A stretch of DNA of 64,000 bases from Streptacidiphilus melanogenes (GTDB lineage Bacteria; Actinomycetota; Actinomycetes; Streptomycetales; Streptomycetaceae), in the NCBI RefSeq assembly GCF_000787835.1, contig NZ_BBPP01000018.1:79084-143083 (forward strand), in the 5' to 3' direction. Below, piece by piece: positions 60,058-64,000 of this stretch. The position numbers and the translations under genes were made by a program. Below the pieces are notes generated by a model. That model was not told where the DNA came from and did not search any database. It saw only the letters and a program-made list of their open reading frames with translations. Position 1 is the first letter of the stretch. Every line of letters starts with the position of its first letter.

Positions 60058-60435
60058 TCAGCCTGAGCCGGTGGCGACGACGGCGCAGACGAGGGCGCCG
60101 AGGAGGAGGAAGGCGAGGAGGAGGGCGGCCTGCCAGACGGAGTGGCCGAGGGGGCGGCGGAGCCGCATGCGGTGTTGGCGGCGGCGCCACTGGACGTAGC
60201 CGGTGACGGCGGTGGCCATGGCGAGGGTGATGAGGTAGGCGGAGAGGGCGAGCCGGAGCCGGAAGGGTGCGACGCCGCCCAGGGGGAGGATGGCCAGCGA
60301 GCCCGCGAGCAGGGCGAGCGAGGTGCGGGTCCAGGCCAGGAAGGTCCGCTCGTTGGCGAGGGTGGCGCGGTAGTCCGGCTCCTCGCCCTGCTCCCACCAG
60401 GGTCGCTCCGCATCCTTCGGATCCGGCGTAGCCAT
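60058..60435 (-). CDS. DUF202 (YidH-type) membrane protein
   Basis: A 125-residue protein. DYRATLANERTFLAWTRTSLALLAGSLAIL is the DUF202 signature (ANERTFLAWxRTxLALL), and two further helices (ALSAYLITLAMATAVTGYVQW; WQAALLLAFLLLGALVCAVV) follow. It is a three-helix inner-membrane protein of unknown role. The ATG at 60435 is used. It follows the divergent secreted lipase promoter. Confidence 0.85.
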   Translation of the reverse strand: MATPDPKDAERPWWEQGEEPDYRATLANERTFLAWTRTSLALLAGSLAILPLGGVAPFRLRLALSAYLITLAMATAVTGYVQWRRRQHRMRLRRPLGHSVWQAALLLAFLLLGALVCAVVATGSG

Positions 60436-60600
60436 CTCGGTGCTCCCGCTGCTCGGTGCCGTGCCGCGCCCGTGGGATCCATCCCTATCACCCGGTGAGG
60501 GGAAATTCCTGTCGTACCTCTGGGCATTGCGTTTACCGCACGGTAACTTACTCGGGCGTCAGGTCCATGTGTGATCCGTTTCACGATCCCTGGGGGACTT

Positions 60601-61956
60601 ATGCCCAGAAGAGCCGCCCGTCTCCTGGCCACCGCCGTCGTCGCGGCGACGACCGTCGCCGTCACCCCGGCCGTCGCCGCGCAGGCCGCCACCGCCGCAC
60701 AGGCCGGAGCCGCGACAACGGCCGCGGCGAGCGACGCGTTCTACAGCTATGACGGCAGTCGGCCCCTCGACTCCTTCGCGCCCGGAGACGTGCTGAAGGA
60801 GCGGACGCTGCAGTACCACATCCTCGGCGTGCCGACGCCGGTGAAGGTGGTTCAGCTGCTCTACCGCACGGTCGACGCGCAGGGACGCGCCGTCGCCAAC
60901 GTGACCTCGGTGGTGCGCAGCCTGAGCGGTGACGGCGCCAAGGCCGTGTCCTACCAGTCGTTCTACGATTCGCTGAACCCCGAGGACGGCCCCTCCCGCG
61001 CCATCGCGGGCGACCTCAGCCTGGGCGGCGTGATCCCGAACGCCGAGTCCATCCTGCTGGCGCCGCTGCTGGCGCAGGGCTACAACCTGGTCATCCCGGA
61101 CACCGAGGGGCAGTCCGCCGACTTCGCGGCCGGTCCGGAGTACGGGGCCGCCACGCTGGACTCGATCCGGGCTGCCACCAGGGCCGCGGACACGGGGCTG
61201 GACGGCGACACCGCCTTCGGCCTGATCGGCTACTCCGGCGGCGCGATCGCCACGAACTGGGCGGCCGCCCTGGCCCCGGCGTACGCGCCGGAGGTGAACC
61301 GGAAGCTGGTCGGCTTCGCCGAGGGCGGCCTGCTGGTGGACCCCGCGCACAACCTCAAGTACGTGGACGGCTCGCTGGCCTGGTCCGGCGTCATCCCCAT
61401 GGCGCTGATCGGCGTGGCCCGCTCCTACGGCCTGGACCTCACGCCGTACCTGAGCAGCTACGGCCTCAAGGTCTACAACGGCCTGCAGCAGGGCTCGATC
61501 GTGAACGCGATCGGCGAGTACCCCGGGCTGACCTGGAAGAAGATGGCGAAGCCGCAGTATGCGAACCCCGACTCGGTGCCGGCCTTCGTCAACGCGGTGA
61601 ACAAGATCAACCTCGGCTCGGCCGCCACCCCGACCATCCCCGGCTACATCGGCCAGGGCGACGGAGGCGTCTTCGAGGGGACGTTCAGCAACGTCCCCGG
61701 CATCGGGACCGGCGACGGCGTGATGGTCGCCGGCGACGTGCGCGCGCTCGCGCGGCAGTACTGCGCCACCGGCGACAGCGCGATCGACTACCAGCAGTTC
61801 GACGTGCTCAGCCACATCGGCACGGCCGTGCCCTGGGCCGTGGCCGCCATCGGCTACCTGAACGACCGCTTCGCGGGTCACGCCGCCCCGTCCGACTGCG
61901 GCCGCATCGCCGCGGGCAACTCCCTCGCGCCGGAGGTGCCGACGTCGGGTTCGTGA
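60601..61956 (+). CDS. Secreted lipase (LIP family)
   Basis: A 451-residue exported alpha/beta hydrolase. The signal peptide is RRAARLLATAVVAATTVAVTPAVAAQA. Family features are the PDTEGQSADFAAGPEYGAATLDSIRAA block and the nucleophile elbow GYSGG (Ser212); the catalytic Asp and His are predicted near GYIGQGDGGV and LSHIGTA. This is the secretory-lipase (PF03583-like) pattern. The ATG has a GGGGGACTT site. A perfect hairpin follows the gene. Confidence 0.88.
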   Translation: MPRRAARLLATAVVAATTVAVTPAVAAQAATAAQAGAATTAAASDAFYSYDGSRPLDSFAPGDVLKERTLQYHILGVPTPVKVVQLLYRTVDAQGRAVANVTSVVRSLSGDGAKAVSYQSFYDSLNPEDGPSRAIAGDLSLGGVIPNAESILLAPLLAQGYNLVIPDTEGQSADFAAGPEYGAATLDSIRAATRAADTGLDGDTAFGLIGYSGGAIATNWAAALAPAYAPEVNRKLVGFAEGGLLVDPAHNLKYVDGSLAWSGVIPMALIGVARSYGLDLTPYLSSYGLKVYNGLQQGSIVNAIGEYPGLTWKKMAKPQYANPDSVPAFVNAVNKINLGSAATPTIPGYIGQGDGGVFEGTFSNVPGIGTGDGVMVAGDVRALARQYCATGDSAIDYQQFDVLSHIGTAVPWAVAAIGYLNDRFAGHAAPSDCGRIAAGNSLAPEVPTSGS

Positions 61957-61970
61957 ACCGACGGGTATCC

Positions 61971-61999
61971 GAGCGGGCGCGGCTCAGTCGCGCCCGCTC
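61971..61999 (+). terminator. Hairpin after the lipase gene
   Basis: Perfect 11-bp stem GAGCGGGCGCG / CGCGCCCGCTC with a 7-nt loop, 14 bp after the stop. Confidence 0.8.
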
Positions 62000-62148
62000 A
62001 CGCGTCGGCCCTGGCGTGAATGTGACTTGGCATGTTCCCGCCAGTACGGCCAACTTCCCCCACCGCCAGTGGTGGCACGAGCATGCGCCTGTCCCGCGTC
62101 GGCGGCAGGCCGACGTCCACCGGTACCGCTCTGCATGTCAGGAGAGAC

Positions 62149-64000
62149 ATGTCCGGACTGGCTCGAAAAGGACCCTTAGCCCTCGCCGGCACGCTGGTCG
62201 CCGCGATGGCGCTGGCCGCACCCGCGCTGGCCACACCCGCGTCTGCCCTCGCCCCGGCTGCGTCCCACGGCCACGGCACGACCCCGGCCACCGCCCCGGC
62301 TCTCACCCAGGTGAGCAGCGACCCGTACTCCGACTCTCAGGCTCAGCACGCCACCGAGGTCGAGCCGGACACGTTCAGCTTCGGCAGCACCATCGTCTCC
62401 GCCTTCCAGGTCGGCCGGGTCACCGGGGGCGGCGCGTCCAACGTCGGCTGGGCCACCTCGACCGACGGCGGCCAGACCTGGACGCACGGGTTCATGCCCG
62501 CCACCACGGCCAACACCGGCGGCCCGTACGGCCAGGTCAGCGACGCCTCGGTGGCCTACGACGCCAAGGACGGCGTCTGGATGGTCTCCTGGCTGGGCAT
62601 CACCTCCGGGAACGACGTCGACGTGGAGCTGAGCCGCTCCACCGACGGCGGCCACACCTGGGGCAACCCTGTTGCGGTAGCCACTGGGGCTTCCTACGAC
62701 AAGAACTGGACGGTCTGCGACGACCACGCGGCCAGCCCGTACTACGGCCACTGCTACACCGAGTACGACGACGCGGGCGCCGGCGACATCGAGCACATGC
62801 GCACCTCGACCGACGGCGGACAGACGTGGGGCTCCCAACTGGGTCCGTCCGACAGCCCGAGCGGCCTCGGAGGACAGCCGGTGGTGCAGCCGAACGGCAC
62901 CGTCGTCGTGCCGTTCTCCTCGGCCAGCTCCAACGCCGAGCGCTCCTTCGTCTCCACCAACGGCGGCACCAGTTGGGGCTCCAGCGTGCAGATCGCCACC
63001 GTCTCCCACCACACGGTGGCCGGACTGGACGATGACGACGCCGCGACCGACATCACCAAGCAGGCGAGCCCGCGCGACACGCTGCGCGAGAGCCCGCTGC
63101 CGTCGGCCGAGATCGACGCGTCCGGCAAGGTCTACGCGGTCTGGTCCGACTGCCGCTTCCGCAGCGGCTGTCCGAGCAACGACATCATCATGTCGACGTC
63201 CACCAACGGCACTTCGTGGAGCACGCCGGTGCGGGTGCCGATCGACGCGGCCACCAGCACCGTGGACCACTTCACACCGGGCATCGGGGTGGACCCGAAC
63301 AGCTCGGGCGCCACCGCGCGCATCGGGCTGACGTACTACTACTACCCGAACGCGAACTGCACGGACACCACCTGCCAGCTCGACGCGGGCTACGTCTCCT
63401 CCACCGACGGCGGCACCACCTGGACCCCGCAGGTCCAGCTGGCCGGTCCGATGACGCTGGCCTGGCTGCCCAACACCAGCCAGGGCCGCATGTTCGGCGA
63501 CTACATCTCCACCTCCGTCCTCGCCGGAGGCAACGCCGTCACGGTCATCCCCGTGGCCCAGGCTCCCAGCGGGAGCACCTTCCACATGGCGATGTACGCC
63601 CCCACCGGCGGGCTTCCCGTCGGCACGTCCACGGGTGGCAACACCGTCACGGTCACCAACCCGGGAAACCAGAACGGCACCGTCGGCTTCGCGGCGTCGC
63701 TGCAGATCAGCGCAACGGACTCGGGCGGCGCGGCCCTGACCTACTCCGCCACGGGCCTTCCGGCGGGTCTGTCGGTCTCCTCGTCCGGTCTGATCTCCGG
63801 CACCCCGACCACGGCGGGGACCTCGAACGTGACCGTCACCGCCACGGACAGCACCGGAGCGTCGGGCTCGGCGTCGTTCACCTGGACGATCGGCCCCGGC
63901 GACACCGAGACCGTCACGGTCACCAACCCGGGCAACCAGACCACGACAGCCGGTACGACGGTCTCGCTGCAGGTCTCCGGTTCCGACTCGGTGGGCAAGT
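62149..64000 (+). CDS. Secreted BNR/Asp-box (sialidase-like) protein with Ig modules (3' end beyond window)
   Basis: At least 617 residues. The ATG at 62149 has AGGAGA upstream. The signal peptide is SGLARKGPLALAGTLVAAMALAAPALA. The main domain has at least six Asp-box-type repeats of the S-T-D/N-G-x-x-W form (STDGGQTW, STDGGHTW, STDGGQTW, STNGGTSW, STNGTSW, STDGGTTW), consistent with a six-bladed sialidase/exo-alpha-sialidase-like propeller. Two cysteine pairs (CRFRSGC; CTDTTC) are visible. One complete He_PIG-type Ig module follows (LTYSATGLPAGLSVSSSGLISGTP), and a second begins at the window edge (TVTVTNPGNQT). Active-site residues were not assigned. Confidence 0.75.
   Translation, partial: MSGLARKGPLALAGTLVAAMALAAPALATPASALAPAASHGHGTTPATAPALTQVSSDPYSDSQAQHATEVEPDTFSFGSTIVSAFQVGRVTGGGASNVGWATSTDGGQTWTHGFMPATTANTGGPYGQVSDASVAYDAKDGVWMVSWLGITSGNDVDVELSRSTDGGHTWGNPVAVATGASYDKNWTVCDDHAASPYYGHCYTEYDDAGAGDIEHMRTSTDGGQTWGSQLGPSDSPSGLGGQPVVQPNGTVVVPFSSASSNAERSFVSTNGGTSWGSSVQIATVSHHTVAGLDDDDAATDITKQASPRDTLRESPLPSAEIDASGKVYAVWSDCRFRSGCPSNDIIMSTSTNGTSWSTPVRVPIDAATSTVDHFTPGIGVDPNSSGATARIGLTYYYYPNANCTDTTCQLDAGYVSSTDGGTTWTPQVQLAGPMTLAWLPNTSQGRMFGDYISTSVLAGGNAVTVIPVAQAPSGSTFHMAMYAPTGGLPVGTSTGGNTVTVTNPGNQNGTVGFAASLQISATDSGGAALTYSATGLPAGLSVSSSGLISGTPTTAGTSNVTVTATDSTGASGSASFTWTIGPGDTETVTVTNPGNQTTTAGTTVSLQVSGSDSVGK

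Overview
The window is very G+C-rich DNA with strong third-position GC bias, frequent GTG and TTG starts, many TetR, MarR, XRE and AraC-type regulators, an actinobacterial IHF-like protein, long-hairpin terminators and the typical Streptomyces inverted repeat of the 'gaggaactgcgcg' type. This points to a Streptomycetaceae chromosome (Streptomyces, Kitasatospora or Streptacidiphilus). The genus is inferred from gene content and cannot be fixed from the sequence alone.

Layout. 1-4.2 kb (minus): an ABC-2 permease (cut by the left edge) translationally coupled to an unusual secreted-hydrolase/ABC-ATPase fusion, then a dienelactone-hydrolase-like gene. 4.4-8 kb: acyl-CoA activation and oxidation operon (AMP ligase, TIGR03084-type protein, acyl-CoA dehydrogenase). 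8-16 kb: a GNAT, a PNPOx-like protein, an SAV_915-type protein with a lysA-like decarboxylase, a secreted penicillin-acylase-family enzyme and a long-form GAPDH. 16-27.7 kb: ABC exporter, GlxA-type regulator, SDR/TetR pair, DUF421 protein, MFS/beta-glucosidase pair, HIT protein, a second DLH, a PadR remnant and a secreted EXORDIUM-like protein. 27.8 kb: initiator tRNA. 28-33 kb: ClC channel with MarR regulator, a divergent mIHF-like protein, and a membrane-anchored XRE protein. 33-39.7 kb: ArsR regulator, metal-receptor-like protein, secreted phospholipase-D-like protein, and a tandem DUF1003/RyR-like membrane protein. 39.7-46.3 kb: an acidic-repeat protein, truncated hemoglobin, a permease under a CsoR-type copper operator, a muralytic transglycosylase with a long structured leader, and an HtrA-like lipoprotein protease. 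46.5-53 kb: the most notable locus. 53.5-64 kb: small membrane proteins, a TetR gene with three operator copies, VOC, DUF885, DUF3291, an Fe-S-type regulator with a methyltransferase, a VOC pseudogene, a DUF202 protein, a secreted lipase, and a sialidase-like secreted protein cut by the right edge.

The standout system is a four-gene minus-strand bacteriocin locus (53018 down to 46503). It has an 87-residue precursor with a classical double-glycine leader and a cysteine-free, Gly/Val-rich core, an HlyD-type adaptor, a C39 peptidase/permease/ATPase, and a second ABC transporter of the NHLM type. The genes overlap or abut. There is no lanthionine, cyclodehydratase or radical-SAM maturase nearby, so the product is best explained as an unmodified hydrophobic peptide that is cleaved and exported. 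Other points of interest are the hydrolase-ABC fusion, the ATPase-less helicase-like acidic protein, the copper-operator permease with a His-rich tail, and a shared putative Ig module on three secreted proteins.
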